From Beijerinckiaceae bacterium (lineage in GTDB: Bacteria; Pseudomonadota; Alphaproteobacteria; Rhizobiales; Beijerinckiaceae), in assembly GCA_947453205.1 (NCBI GenBank), contig CANGFT010000038.1, positions 1 to 43,222 of the forward strand: a stretch of DNA of 43,222 nucleotides, read 5' to 3'. Positions within the stretch are counted from its first letter, which is position 1. Every line of letters starts with the position of its first letter. Both the position numbers and the translations under genes were made by a program. Shown here piece by piece: positions 8,009-15,936 of this stretch. The notes below the pieces were generated by a model. It saw only the letters and a list, made by a program, of their open reading frames with translations. It was not told where the DNA came from and ran no database searches.

Positions 8009-9319
8009 ATGAGCATGTTCCTCACCCGCCGCCAGATGGCCGCCCTTCTCGCCGCCGCGCCGATCCCCGCTCTGCCGCTCGGCCCCGCCGTGGCCCAGTC
8101 CGCGCTCGACATCAAGCGCGGCTCGGGCTTCCAGCCGATCCCCGTCGCCGTGACGAATTTTCAGGGCGATGGCGGCGCACAGGCGACGCAGATCATCACC
8201 AACAACTTCCGCCGCTCGGTCTTCCTCAGGCCGATCGACCCCGCGACTTTCGTGGAGAAGACGACCAATCCCGAAGCGCCCGCCATCGACCAGTGGCGCA
8301 TGATCAACGCGCAATTCGTCGTGACCGGCCGGGCCACGCGCGGGCCGGACGGGCGCCTCAAGACCGAATTCCGCCTGTGGGACACCTCAAGCGGCCAGCA
8401 GGTGGCGGGCCAGCAATATGTGACCGACCCCAACAACGCCCGCCGCGTCGCCCATATCGTCTCCGACGCCATCTTCACGCGCATCACCGGCGAGAAGGGC
8501 TGGTGCGACAGCCGCGTCGTCTTCGTGGATGAGAGCGGGCCCAAGGAGCGCAGGGTCAAGCGCCTCGCCATCGTCGATCAGGACGGCGCCAACATCCGCT
8601 ATCTCTCGCGCGGCGACGAGCTTGTGGTGACCCCGCGTTTCTCGCCCTCCTCGCAGGACGTGACCTATATGGCCTTCGGGCGGGGCGACCCCAGCGTCTA
8701 CCTCCTGAACATCGAGAACGGCCAGCGCGAGGCGGTCGGCAATTTCCCCGGCATGACCTTCGCGCCGCGCTTCTCGCCCGATGGCCAGCGCGTGATCATG
8801 TCGCTGTCGCAGGGCTCCGCCACCAATCTCTTCACCATGGACCTGCGCACCCGCGCCACGACCCGCCTGACCGACACCGCAGGCATCGACACCTCGCCCT
8901 CCTATGCGCCCGACGGCGCGCAGATCGTCTTTGAATCGGATCGCGGCGGCACGCAGCAGATCTATGTGATGGGCGGCGGCGGCGGCGGCGCCAAACGCAT
9001 CTCCTACAACGATGGCGCGCGCTATTCGACGCCGGTCTGGTCCCCCAAGGGCGACTTCATCGCCTTCACACGGCAGAAAGGCGGGCAGTTCGGCATCGGC
9101 GTCATGAAGCCCGACGGGTCCGGCGAGCGCATGCTGACCGAAGGCTTCCACAACGAAGGGCCGACCTGGGCGCCCAACGGCCTCTATGTGATGTTCTTCC
9201 GCGAAGGCGGCGGGCAGGGCGGACCCCGCCTCTTCATGGCGGATGTCTTCGGCCGGGCCGAGTTCCAGGTGCCGACGCCCTCGTTCGGCTCGGACCCCTC
9301 GTGGTCGCCGTTGAACTAG
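8009..9319 (+). CDS. tolB: Tol-Pal system beta-propeller protein TolB
   Basis: A 436-residue periplasmic protein. The signal region [31 protein letters not shown] has a twin-arginine-like TRRQM instead of scattered positive charges, so export by Tat is possible. An N-terminal domain (about 33-165) is followed by a six-bladed WD40-like propeller with repeated [29 protein letters not shown] and [13 protein letters not shown] motifs. One blade loop contains a run of seven glycines from GGC repeats. TolB binds Pal and TolA. Here it ends one base from a convergent regulator gene, and no pal follows. Confidence 0.95.
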   Translation: MSMFLTRRQMAALLAAAPIPALPLGPAVAQSALDIKRGSGFQPIPVAVTNFQGDGGAQATQIITNNFRRSVFLRPIDPATFVEKTTNPEAPAIDQWRMINAQFVVTGRATRGPDGRLKTEFRLWDTSSGQQVAGQQYVTDPNNARRVAHIVSDAIFTRITGEKGWCDSRVVFVDESGPKERRVKRLAIVDQDGANIRYLSRGDELVVTPRFSPSSQDVTYMAFGRGDPSVYLLNIENGQREAVGNFPGMTFAPRFSPDGQRVIMSLSQGSATNLFTMDLRTRATTRLTDTAGIDTSPSYAPDGAQIVFESDRGGTQQIYVMGGGGGGAKRISYNDGARYSTPVWSPKGDFIAFTRQKGGQFGIGVMKPDGSGERMLTEGFHNEGPTWAPNGLYVMFFREGGGQGGPRLFMADVFGRAEFQVPTPSFGSDPSWSPLN

Positions 9320-9661
9320 CTATTCGGCGGCTGCGCGGGTTGACGCAGCCGGCTTCGTGCGTTTGGGGCGCGCATCGACATTGGTCGCGGGAATGTCCTC
9401 CGCAGCCACGCAGTCCACCACGAGACGGTGGCCGAGACGATCCAGGAAAAGCGCGAGGGTCTCGATCGTGATCGTGGGCGTGCGTCCGTTGAGCACGCGC
9501 GACACATAGGCCTTGTCGCGGTCGAGGAGCGCCGCCAGATCCTTGGCCGTCATGCCTTCCGCACTGCGCCGTCTCCATGCTTTTTGAAGCGTGAAGAAGA
9601 GGTTTAATCGCGCATCTGCTTTGACCGCCCCCTCGCTTCGTCTTTGGTCGTTCGTCGTCAT
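9320..9661 (-). CDS. Helix-turn-helix (XRE/Cro-C1) regulator
   Basis: A 113-residue protein with one XRE-type helix-turn-helix at about 37-60 (GMTAKDLAALLDRDKAYVSRVLNGR), then a short helical part and a basic, Ala-rich tail. Starts at 9694 and 9742 are also in frame. 9661 is preferred because a possible promoter on that strand (TTGTTG, 17 bases, TAAAGA at 9702-9697) would begin transcription near 9690. The gene is convergent and nearly touching tolB, and divergent from the hydrolase gene. The gap contains paired repeats that could be its operator, so it may control the catabolic cluster. No toxin partner is seen. Confidence 0.8.
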   Translation of the reverse strand: MTTNDQRRSEGAVKADARLNLFFTLQKAWRRRSAEGMTAKDLAALLDRDKAYVSRVLNGRTPTITIETLALFLDRLGHRLVVDCVAAEDIPATNVDARPKRTKPAASTRAAAE

Positions 9662-9733
9662 GTGGGGCCTGCGGAAATAGAATATTTCAAACATAATCTT
9701 TACAATTAATCCTGACCTCCAACAAGCGTCCCG

Positions 9734-9794
9734 ACAACCCACCGCCCCCTCACGACACAGTTGAACCTCTCAAGGTTGAACAACCCACCGCCCC
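9734..9794. promoter_or_regulatory. Repeat-flanked operator candidate
   Basis: A perfect 15-bp direct repeat, ACAACCCACCGCCCC, occurs at 9734-9748 and 9780-9794. Between the copies are a repeated TTGAAC and a small inverted repeat AACCT-N4-AGGTT. The block separates the divergent HTH and hydrolase genes and overlaps the spacer of the hydrolase promoter. Confidence 0.55.
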
Positions 9795-9804
9795 TGACTA
9801 GAGT
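9776..9804 (+). promoter_or_regulatory. Sigma70-type promoter for the hydrolase gene
   Basis: TTGAAC at 9776-9781 and TAGAGT at 9799-9804 are 17 bases apart, giving a start near 9811 and a leader of about 24 bases to the ATG at 9835. Confidence 0.55.
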
Positions 9805-9834
9805 GTCCGCACACAGCTCAAGGAAAATCGCGGG

Positions 9835-10602
9835 ATGCAGGAAACGGTGCTGGACGTTCGCGGGACGAATGTCCGTATGCTCACGGCGGGGACGGGGCCA
9901 AGGCTCCTGTTTTTGCATGGAATCGACGGTCCTTCGGCAGATCCGCTGCTGGAGGCGCTGGCGCAGCGCTTTACGGTCATCGCCCCGGAGATCCCGGGCT
10001 TCACGCGCTCGCTCATCCCGGACTGGATGATGAGCGTCAGCGACGCCGCCTTCTTCACGCTGGACCTCATCACTGCGCTGGGCGCTTCAAAGCTGCATCT
10101 TGCGGGCCATTCCATCGGCGGCTGGATCGCGGCCGAGGCCGCCATCCGCTCCACCACCGCCCTCGCAAGCCTGTCCTTGCTGGCGCCTGCGGGGGTCATG
10201 CCGCGTCAGGCGCCTGCGGTGGATGTGTTCCTCATGTCGGGCGAGGAGGGCGTGCGCGCGCTGTTCCACGATCAGGCGCTGGCGGATGAGGAGATCGCCG
10301 CGCGGGCGCAGCTGCCGCTCGACATCACCTTGCAGAACAGGGCGGGCCTTGCGCGCCTCGCCTGGACGCCGCGCATGGCCAGCGTCACCCTCGCATATTG
10401 GCTGCATCGCATTGATGTTCCGACCTTCATCGCCTGGGGCGAGGCGGACAAGATCCTGCCCTTCTCCAACCATGAGATCTTCATGCGCGAGATCAAGGGC
10501 GCACAGTTCAAGGCCCTGCCGCACTGCGGCCACGCCATTCCCCGGGAGCGCGGCGCAGAGGTTGCGCGCGACATGACCGCCTTCATCGACGGAGCGAAAT
10601 GA
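9835..10602 (+). CDS. Alpha/beta hydrolase
   Basis: A 255-residue soluble alpha/beta-hydrolase-fold enzyme. The oxyanion region is FLHGIDG (27-33). The nucleophile elbow GHSIGG places the catalytic Ser at S93, the acid is D205 in WGEADKILP, and the histidine is H233 in HCGHAIP. The lid region between 125 and 185 is helical. It resembles meta-cleavage-product hydrolases (MhpC/BphD-like) and other C-C or ester hydrolases; the substrate cannot be told. It opens a plus-strand run and its TGA overlaps the ATG of the broken flavin oxidoreductase (ATGA), so the two were probably translationally coupled. Confidence 0.85.
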   Translation: MQETVLDVRGTNVRMLTAGTGPRLLFLHGIDGPSADPLLEALAQRFTVIAPEIPGFTRSLIPDWMMSVSDAAFFTLDLITALGASKLHLAGHSIGGWIAAEAAIRSTTALASLSLLAPAGVMPRQAPAVDVFLMSGEEGVRALFHDQALADEEIAARAQLPLDITLQNRAGLARLAWTPRMASVTLAYWLHRIDVPTFIAWGEADKILPFSNHEIFMREIKGAQFKALPHCGHAIPRERGAEVARDMTAFIDGAK

Positions 10603-11771
10603 TGCAAGTCTACTTCTTCCATCTGATGCCCTATGGCGATCTCGACATCGCCGAGTCCGACAAGCACAACTCCGCCTGGGTCACGATCCCCAACACCTGC
10701 TTCGATCCATCCAAGGGCATGAAGCTTTATGACCGCTATATCGGCGAGCTCGAGCTGGCGGACCAGTTGGGCTTCGACGGCGTTTGCGTCAATGAGCATC
10801 ATCAGACCGCCTATGGCCTGATGCCCGCGCCCAATCTCATCGCCGCCGCGCTGGCGCGCTCCACGAAACAGGCGAAGATCTGCATTCTCGGCCGCGCTTT
10901 GCCGCTGGTGAGCAATCCCGTCATGATCGCCGAAGAATTCGCCATGCTCGACCACATGAGCGGCGGGCGCATCATCACGGGCTTCGTGCGCGGCATCGGC
11001 TCGGAATATTTCTCCAACAGCGTCAACCCGACCTTCTCCCATGAGCGCTTCTATGAAGCCCATGAGCTGATCCTGAAGGCCTGGACCGATCCGGGCCCCT
11101 TCAGCTATCAGGGCAAGCATTACCAGTTCGACTATGTGAACCTCTGGCCGCGCCCCGTGCAGACGCCGCACCCGCCCGTGTGAATTCCCTCGCAGGGCAG
11201 CATGGAGACCATCGTCTGGTGCGCGGCGGCCGAGCGTAAATACACCTATCTCCAGACCTTCAGCCCCTATCCCGTCGCGGTGAAGGCCTTCAACGCCTAT
11301 CGCGCGGAAGCGCAGAAGAACGGCTATGAAGCGCAGCCCTCGCAGATGGGCTGGGCTGTGCCGACCTATGTCGCGGAGACCGACGAGATCGCGCGGCGCG
11401 AGTTGAAGGGTCATATCGAAACCTTCTTCAACAAGTTCCTGCGCTTCCCCTCCATCGAAATGCGCCTGCCGCCCGGCTATTCCTCGATCTCCTCGACGAA
11501 GACCCTGATGGAGATGAAGTTCAAGAACCGCACCAGCTCCACCATCGACACGCTCATCGACAATGGCATGATCCTCGTCGGCAGCCCGCAGACCGTGCGC
11601 CAGCGCATCGAACATTGCCAGAAGGAGATGGGCTTCGGCCATCTCATGGCCATGCTGCAGATCGCGACCCTGCCGGCGGATCTCACGGAGAAGAACATCC
11701 GCCTCTTCGCCAGCGAGGTCATGCCGCATTTGCAGGGCAAGGCGACGCCGCATTTGCGCGCCATCGCCTGA
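10599..11771 (+). pseudogene. LLM-class flavin-dependent oxidoreductase, broken by an in-frame TGA
   Basis: The frame starting at 10599 encodes a luciferase-like monooxygenase (EHHQTAYGLMPAPN and GGRIITGFVRGIGSEY are family-like). It stops at codon 195, TGA at 11181-11183. The same frame continues without shift to 11771 with the expected second half (IPSQGS, then FGHLMAMLQ). The stop falls in HPPV-stop-IPSQGS, where family members usually read HPP-V/I-W-V/I-PSQGS, so a TGG-to-TGA change at a Trp codon explains it. Without the stop the protein would be 390 residues, a normal length. The second half could restart at ATG 11202, but half a TIM barrel is unlikely to work. A base-call error is the main alternative. 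Confidence 0.85.
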
Positions 11772-11786
11772 ACGGGAGGAAAGAAA

Positions 11787-12752
11787 ATGTCCATGCGCAA
11801 AATCGCTGCGAGCCTTCTGGCGCTCGCCAGCATCGTCGGCCTTGCGAGTGCTGCTGCGGCGGCGGATGCGTTCCGCGTCGCCTCGCCCAATCGCGGCAGC
11901 TGGGAGGGCGCCATCCCCGAGCTTGGCAAGCAGGCGGGCATCTTCCAGAAACATGGCCTCGACCTCGACATCATCTATACGTCGGGCGGCGGCGAGACCA
12001 TGCAGGTCGTCATCGCGGGGGCTGTGGACGTCGGCCTCAGCGCAGGCCTTGCGGGCACCTTCGGCGCCTTCTCCAAGGGCGCGCCGGTGCGCATCATCGG
12101 CGCCAGCTCCACGGGCTCGCGCGAGATCTTCTATTATGTGCCCGCGAAGTCGCCGATCACCTCGTTGCGTGAGGCCAATGGCAAGACCATCGCCTATTCG
12201 ACGGCGGGCTCCTCCACGCAGGTCGGCGCGCTGCGCTTCATGGCGGAATATGGCCTCAAGGACATGAAGCCCACGGCCACCGGCGACGCCGTGAGCACGA
12301 CGACGCAGGCCATGACGGGCCAGGTCGACATCGGCTGGTGCGTCGCGCCCTTCAACCTCGACGTGCTCGCAAGAGGCGACATCCGCATGATCGGGCGCCT
12401 CAGCGATCTTGAACATCTGCGCAAGCAGACGATCCGCGTGCAGATCGCCAATGCGCAGGCGCTGGAGAAGAAGAAAGACCTCTTCGTGCGCTATCTGCGC
12501 GCCTATCGCGAGGTGCTGGACTGGATGTACGCCTCTGACGATGCGGTGCAGAAATACATCGCCATCACCAATCTGCCGGAGGCCTCGGTGCGCCGCATGC
12601 TCGCCGAATTCATTCCGAAGGAGAGCCTGCAGATCGACGAGGTGCAGGGCGTTCCCGAGGCCATGCAGGATGCGGTGCAGTTCAAATTCATCAGCGCGCC
12701 GCTCGATGACAAGCAGGTGAGCGAGCTCATCCAGATCAAGGCGATGAAATAA
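11787..12752 (+). CDS. ABC-type substrate-binding protein (NitT/TauT, NMT1-like)
   Basis: A 321-residue periplasmic binding protein with GGGAGG upstream of the ATG. The signal peptide is MSMRKIAASLLALASIVGLASAAAAA. The mature part has the NMT1/SsuA arrangement: an early IPELGKQAGIFQKHGLDLDI segment (protein becoming the ligand-binding lobe), then GGETMQVVIAGAVDVGLSAG and the second-lobe AYSTAGSSTQVGALRF. Such proteins deliver sulfonates, pyrimidines, aromatic acids or similar compounds to an inner-membrane permease. No permease or ATPase gene lies nearby, so it is an orphan in this window. It is 15 bases behind the flavin oxidoreductase gene. Confidence 0.85.
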   Translation: MSMRKIAASLLALASIVGLASAAAAADAFRVASPNRGSWEGAIPELGKQAGIFQKHGLDLDIIYTSGGGETMQVVIAGAVDVGLSAGLAGTFGAFSKGAPVRIIGASSTGSREIFYYVPAKSPITSLREANGKTIAYSTAGSSTQVGALRFMAEYGLKDMKPTATGDAVSTTTQAMTGQVDIGWCVAPFNLDVLARGDIRMIGRLSDLEHLRKQTIRVQIANAQALEKKKDLFVRYLRAYREVLDWMYASDDAVQKYIAITNLPEASVRRMLAEFIPKESLQIDEVQGVPEAMQDAVQFKFISAPLDDKQVSELIQIKAMK

Positions 12753-12757
12753 CCGTC

Positions 12758-12790
12758 AAAAAATAAGGGGCGCCGAGAGGCGCCCCGTTT
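12758..12790. terminator. Bidirectional terminator between convergent genes
   Basis: Stem GGGGCGCC/GGCGCCCC (12767-12774 with 12779-12786), loop GAGA. On the minus strand it is followed by TTATTTTTTG, a good U run for the monooxygenase gene. On the plus strand only GTTT follows, so it is weaker for the binding-protein gene. Confidence 0.85.
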
Positions 12791-12792
12791 GC

Positions 12793-13959
12793 CTACTGCA
12801 TGCGCACAGCGCGCGCCGCCGCCTCGATGTCGTAGTCATAGAGGCCCTTGCGGAAGGCGATGGCCGTCTTGCGGATCTCCTCGTCGCGCTGCTCGATGCT
12901 CTCATAGTCCGAGTCATAGCGCTTGCCGTTCTGCCGCGCCTCGGCCTGGATCATGGAGGTGCGCGGGCGGCGCAGGGCCTCATAGGCGCGCAGCATCGCC
13001 GGCACTTCATCCACGCCGCGCCCTTCCAGCAGGACGCCCAGCGCCACCGCGTCTTCAATCGCCTGATTCACGCCCTGGCCGAGATGCGGCAGCATGGGAT
13101 GGGCGGCGTCGCCCAGCAGGGTGAGGCGCCCGTTCACCCAGGTCCGCAGCGGCTGGCGGTCGAACAGGCCCCACCAGTAGCAACTCTCGACCTTGGACAG
13201 GAGATCCGTCACACGGGGATCCCAGCCCTCGAAGGAGGCTGCGAGCTCGTCGCGGTCGCCAAGGGCTGACCAGGATTCAAGGGTCTCGTGGGGGGTCGGC
13301 ACGAAGCCGACATAGTTCAGCAGGGCGCCGCCGCGCACGGGAAAGACCATGAAATGCTTGCCGTCGCCCATCCAGATCTGATGGGTCCGGTCGGGCCAGG
13401 CGCCGAGCTTGTCGCGGGCGATGAGGCCCCGGTAGGCGCGGAAGCCCGAATATTCAGGCAGGCTCGGCTCGACCACGAAGGGCTGCATGGCGGAATTGAT
13501 GCCATCGGCGCCGATGACGACCTCCGCCTCGAAGCTCTCACCATTGGCGAAGCGGACCGTCGCCTTGTCCGCGTCCTGCGAGAAATCGACGGCGCGGTGG
13601 CCCGTGCGCACGGCCTCGCTGGGAAGGGCGGCGGCCAGCGCGTCGAGAATGTCGGCCCGGTGCATGCCATACATGCCGTTCCAGCCCGACGAATCCGTGG
13701 TGAGGACGTCGCCGACATAGGAGCCGTCCTTGCGGTTGTAATGGGAGCCCGGCCCCACATGCCCGCCGACCCTGGCGAGCGCCTCGCCGAAACCCATGCG
13801 CTCCAGCTGGCGCAGGCTGTTGGGATAGATGAAGACCCCGGCGCCGACCTCGCCGAGCGCGGCCGCCTGCTCGAACACCGTGACGTCGAGCCCATGCCGC
13901 CGCAGGGCGTTCGCCGCCGCAAGTCCGCCCATGCCCCCGCCGATGATAGCTGCCCGCAC
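12793..13959 (-). CDS. FAD-dependent monooxygenase (salicylate/3-hydroxybenzoate hydroxylase-like)
   Basis: A 388-residue class A flavoprotein hydroxylase. The frame is open to 14379, but the GTG at 13959 follows a GAGGGGAG site and opens exactly on the Rossmann strand (VRAAIIGGGMGGLAAANAL), so it is taken as the start. ATG 13977 lies inside the ribosome site. The second FAD/NADPH motif is VVIGADGINS, and the ribose-binding GD motif is LLGDAAHPMLPHLGQGVNQ. Enzymes of this kind hydroxylate aromatic acids with NAD(P)H and oxygen. The gene is divergent from a second, larger monooxygenase, and the gap holds a FNR/FixK box placed for this gene. Confidence 0.85.
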   Translation of the reverse strand: MRAAIIGGGMGGLAAANALRRHGLDVTVFEQAAALGEVGAGVFIYPNSLRQLERMGFGEALARVGGHVGPGSHYNRKDGSYVGDVLTTDSSGWNGMYGMHRADILDALAAALPSEAVRTGHRAVDFSQDADKATVRFANGESFEAEVVIGADGINSAMQPFVVEPSLPEYSGFRAYRGLIARDKLGAWPDRTHQIWMGDGKHFMVFPVRGGALLNYVGFVPTPHETLESWSALGDRDELAASFEGWDPRVTDLLSKVESCYWWGLFDRQPLRTWVNGRLTLLGDAAHPMLPHLGQGVNQAIEDAVALGVLLEGRGVDEVPAMLRAYEALRRPRTSMIQAEARQNGKRYDSDYESIEQRDEEIRKTAIAFRKGLYDYDIEAAARAVRMQ

Positions 13960-14102
13960 TGTCCCGACTCCCCTCATTCCCCGATCTCGATCGTCCCCAG
14001 GCGCGGCGGCCGATCCAACGACCCGACCCGGCGCGCGGCGTGAACATATACACGATTGCGCTGCGGCGCCGAAATCCGCGTCACGGCGACGGCGCTCCAG
14101 AT

Positions 14103-14144
14103 AATATATAAAATCCCACATTTCGGGATTTTGATCGAGATCAA
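14103..14144 (-). promoter_or_regulatory. FNR/FixK-type class II promoter for the minus-strand monooxygenase
   Basis: TTGATCGAGATCAA at 14131-14144 is a perfect FNR/FixK palindrome (TTGAT-N4-ATCAA), centred at 14137.5. On the minus strand TATATT lies at 14108-14103. If the box is at -41.5 the start is 14096 and this hexamer sits exactly at -12 to -7, the class II activator layout. The -35 position carries no TTGACA-like sequence, which fits dependence on an activator. The leader would be about 137 bases. The box is also 84 bases upstream of the divergent plus-strand monooxygenase. Confidence 0.6.
14110..14132. promoter_or_regulatory. Inverted repeat AAAATCCC-N7-GGGATTTT, possible operator
   Basis: Perfect 8-bp arms (14110-14117 and 14125-14132) lie between the -10 hexamer and the FNR-type box and share two bases with the box. 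Its place suits a repressor that would block the activated promoter. The cognate protein is unknown. Confidence 0.5.
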
Positions 14145-14227
14145 TGGCTGCTATCTCTCGTCGTGATTGAAGGGGACCAAGCGCATAGGCCGCGCATTCC
14201 CCAATCGCCTCGCAGGGAGAAGCATCC

Positions 14228-15838
14228 GTGGACACGCAGGTTCTCATCATTGGCGCGGGTCCGGTGGGGCTCACGCTGGCGCTTGACCTTGGCCGCCGCG
14301 GCGTCCGCTGCATGATCGTGGAGCAGAAGGAGAAGCCCGCTTTCCTGCCCAAGATGGAGCGCGTCAACGCCCGCACCATGGAGCTCTACCGCCGCATGGG
14401 CCTCGCCCCCAAAATCCGGGCGGCGGGCCTGCGCGGCGACATTCCCATGGATGTCTTCGTGGTGCTCGACCTCGCCCGGCCCCCGCTCCTGCGCCTGCCT
14501 TATCCCAGCGTCGACGAGGCCACGGCGGACATTCGCGCCACCGCCGACGGCACGGCGCCGCTCGAGGCCTACCAGCTCATATCGCAATATACGCTGGAGC
14601 CCCTGCTGGCGGCCGAGTGCGGCAGGCAGCCCAATGTGACGCTGTGCTGGAGCACGGCTTTCGTCGACTGCGCGCAGGACGCGGAGGGGGTGACGACCAC
14701 CCTGCGCGGCCCCGATGGCGCGACCCGCAGGCTGCGCTCCGATTACATGGTGGGCTGCGATGGCGGGGCGAGCCCGGTGCGCCATGCGCTCGGCGTCAAG
14801 CTGCAGGGGGAGCCCAATTCGCTGGCCCTGCGCCAGGGGCTTTATCGCTGCGACGAACTCTTTGACCGGCTGCCGCGCGGCAATGGCCCCGGCCACGGGC
14901 GCCACTACCATGTGGCCGACGACAAATCGACCTTCCTCATCATGCAGGACTCGACGAAGCACTGGACGCTCCATGCGCAGGCCCAGTCGGACGAGGAGAT
15001 GATCGAACTGTTCAAGAAGGCGGTCGGCTTCCCCGTCGCCTTCGAAATGCTCTCCTGCAATCCCTGGCGCCAGAACCTCATGCTGGCCGAGCGCTATGGA
15101 AAGGACCGCATCCTGCTGGCGGGCGACGCGGTGCATCTGGTCATCCCCACCGGCGGGCTTGGCATGAATTCGGGCGTCGGCGACGCCGTCGACCTCGCCT
15201 GGAAGCTCGACGCCGTGCTCAAGGGCTGGGGCGGGCCGAACATGCTGCCGTCCTATGAATTCGAGCGGCGCCAGATCGGCGACCGCAATGTGGGCGCCTC
15301 GCGCTACGCCACCATCGGGCGCCGCAAATGGCGCTCCATGTGGCGCCCGGAAATCCGCGACGACAGCCGTGAGGGCAAGAAGGCCCGGGAGGCGCTGGCC
15401 CATGTGGCCGACGTCGAGCAGCGCAAGACCAATGAGATGATCGGCGCGGAGCTTGGCTATCGCTATGTCCACTCGCCCATCATCTGCGACATTCCCGGCG
15501 GACCGGAGCATCTCTTCCGCACCTATGAGCCCACGACCTGGCCCGGCGCGCGCCTGCCCCATGTCTGGCTCGATGATGGCTTGTCCATGCAGGACCGCAT
15601 CCCCGCCTTCGGCTATACGATCCTGCGGCTGGGCGAATCCTCGGTCGACGTCGCGCCCTTGCAGCAGGCCATCGCGGCCTATGGGGCGCCGGTGACCACG
15701 CTTGACATTCCCGACCAGATCGCGCGCGACATCTATGGCTATGATGTCCTGTTGCTGCGGCCCGACATGCATGTGGTCTGGCGCGGCGATGCGGCGCCGG
15801 ACGCCGCCGATGTGGCGCGGATCGCGACAGGCCATTGA
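14228..15838 (+). CDS. FAD-dependent monooxygenase (MhpA/phenol hydroxylase-like)
   Basis: A 536-residue flavoprotein starting at GTG 14228 after AGGGAGAAG. The N-terminal FAD motif is LIIGAGPVGLTLALDLGRRG (about 6-25), the DG motif is GCDGGASPVRHALG (about 177-190), and the GD motif is LAGDAVHLVIPTGGLGMNSGVGDA. A C-terminal part of about 130 residues (from LPHVWLDDG to LLLRPDMHVVWRG) resembles the thioredoxin-like domain of the phenol hydroxylase/MhpA subgroup. It probably hydroxylates a phenolic acid. It is followed after 98 bases by the class II aldolase-type gene. The exact substrate is not known. Confidence 0.87.
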   Translation: MDTQVLIIGAGPVGLTLALDLGRRGVRCMIVEQKEKPAFLPKMERVNARTMELYRRMGLAPKIRAAGLRGDIPMDVFVVLDLARPPLLRLPYPSVDEATADIRATADGTAPLEAYQLISQYTLEPLLAAECGRQPNVTLCWSTAFVDCAQDAEGVTTTLRGPDGATRRLRSDYMVGCDGGASPVRHALGVKLQGEPNSLALRQGLYRCDELFDRLPRGNGPGHGRHYHVADDKSTFLIMQDSTKHWTLHAQAQSDEEMIELFKKAVGFPVAFEMLSCNPWRQNLMLAERYGKDRILLAGDAVHLVIPTGGLGMNSGVGDAVDLAWKLDAVLKGWGGPNMLPSYEFERRQIGDRNVGASRYATIGRRKWRSMWRPEIRDDSREGKKAREALAHVADVEQRKTNEMIGAELGYRYVHSPIICDIPGGPEHLFRTYEPTTWPGARLPHVWLDDGLSMQDRIPAFGYTILRLGESSVDVAPLQQAIAAYGAPVTTLDIPDQIARDIYGYDVLLLRPDMHVVWRGDAAPDAADVARIATGH

Positions 15839-15936
15839 GGCCCTGCGAAAGCGGAGAAAGCCTTCCCACATGCCGACAAAATGCTCTAAAAGGCTTCACC
15901 GGCCTTTTGGTCAAGCTTTTGGGGAGAAAGACGCCT

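Noticed and set aside
9320-9661. Antitoxin of a toxin-antitoxin pair
   Set aside because: The protein is XRE-like, but no small partner gene is adjacent: tolB is convergent, and the divergent neighbour is a full hydrolase.
11181-11183. Selenocysteine codon
   Set aside because: The position is a conserved Trp in the family and no suitable stem-loop was recognised after it. A point mutation is simpler.
10272-12416. A 714-codon open frame antisense to the hydrolase, oxidoreductase and binding-protein genes
   Set aside because: The same effect of high GC content. The plus-strand genes have catalytic motifs and ribosome sites; the antisense frame has none.
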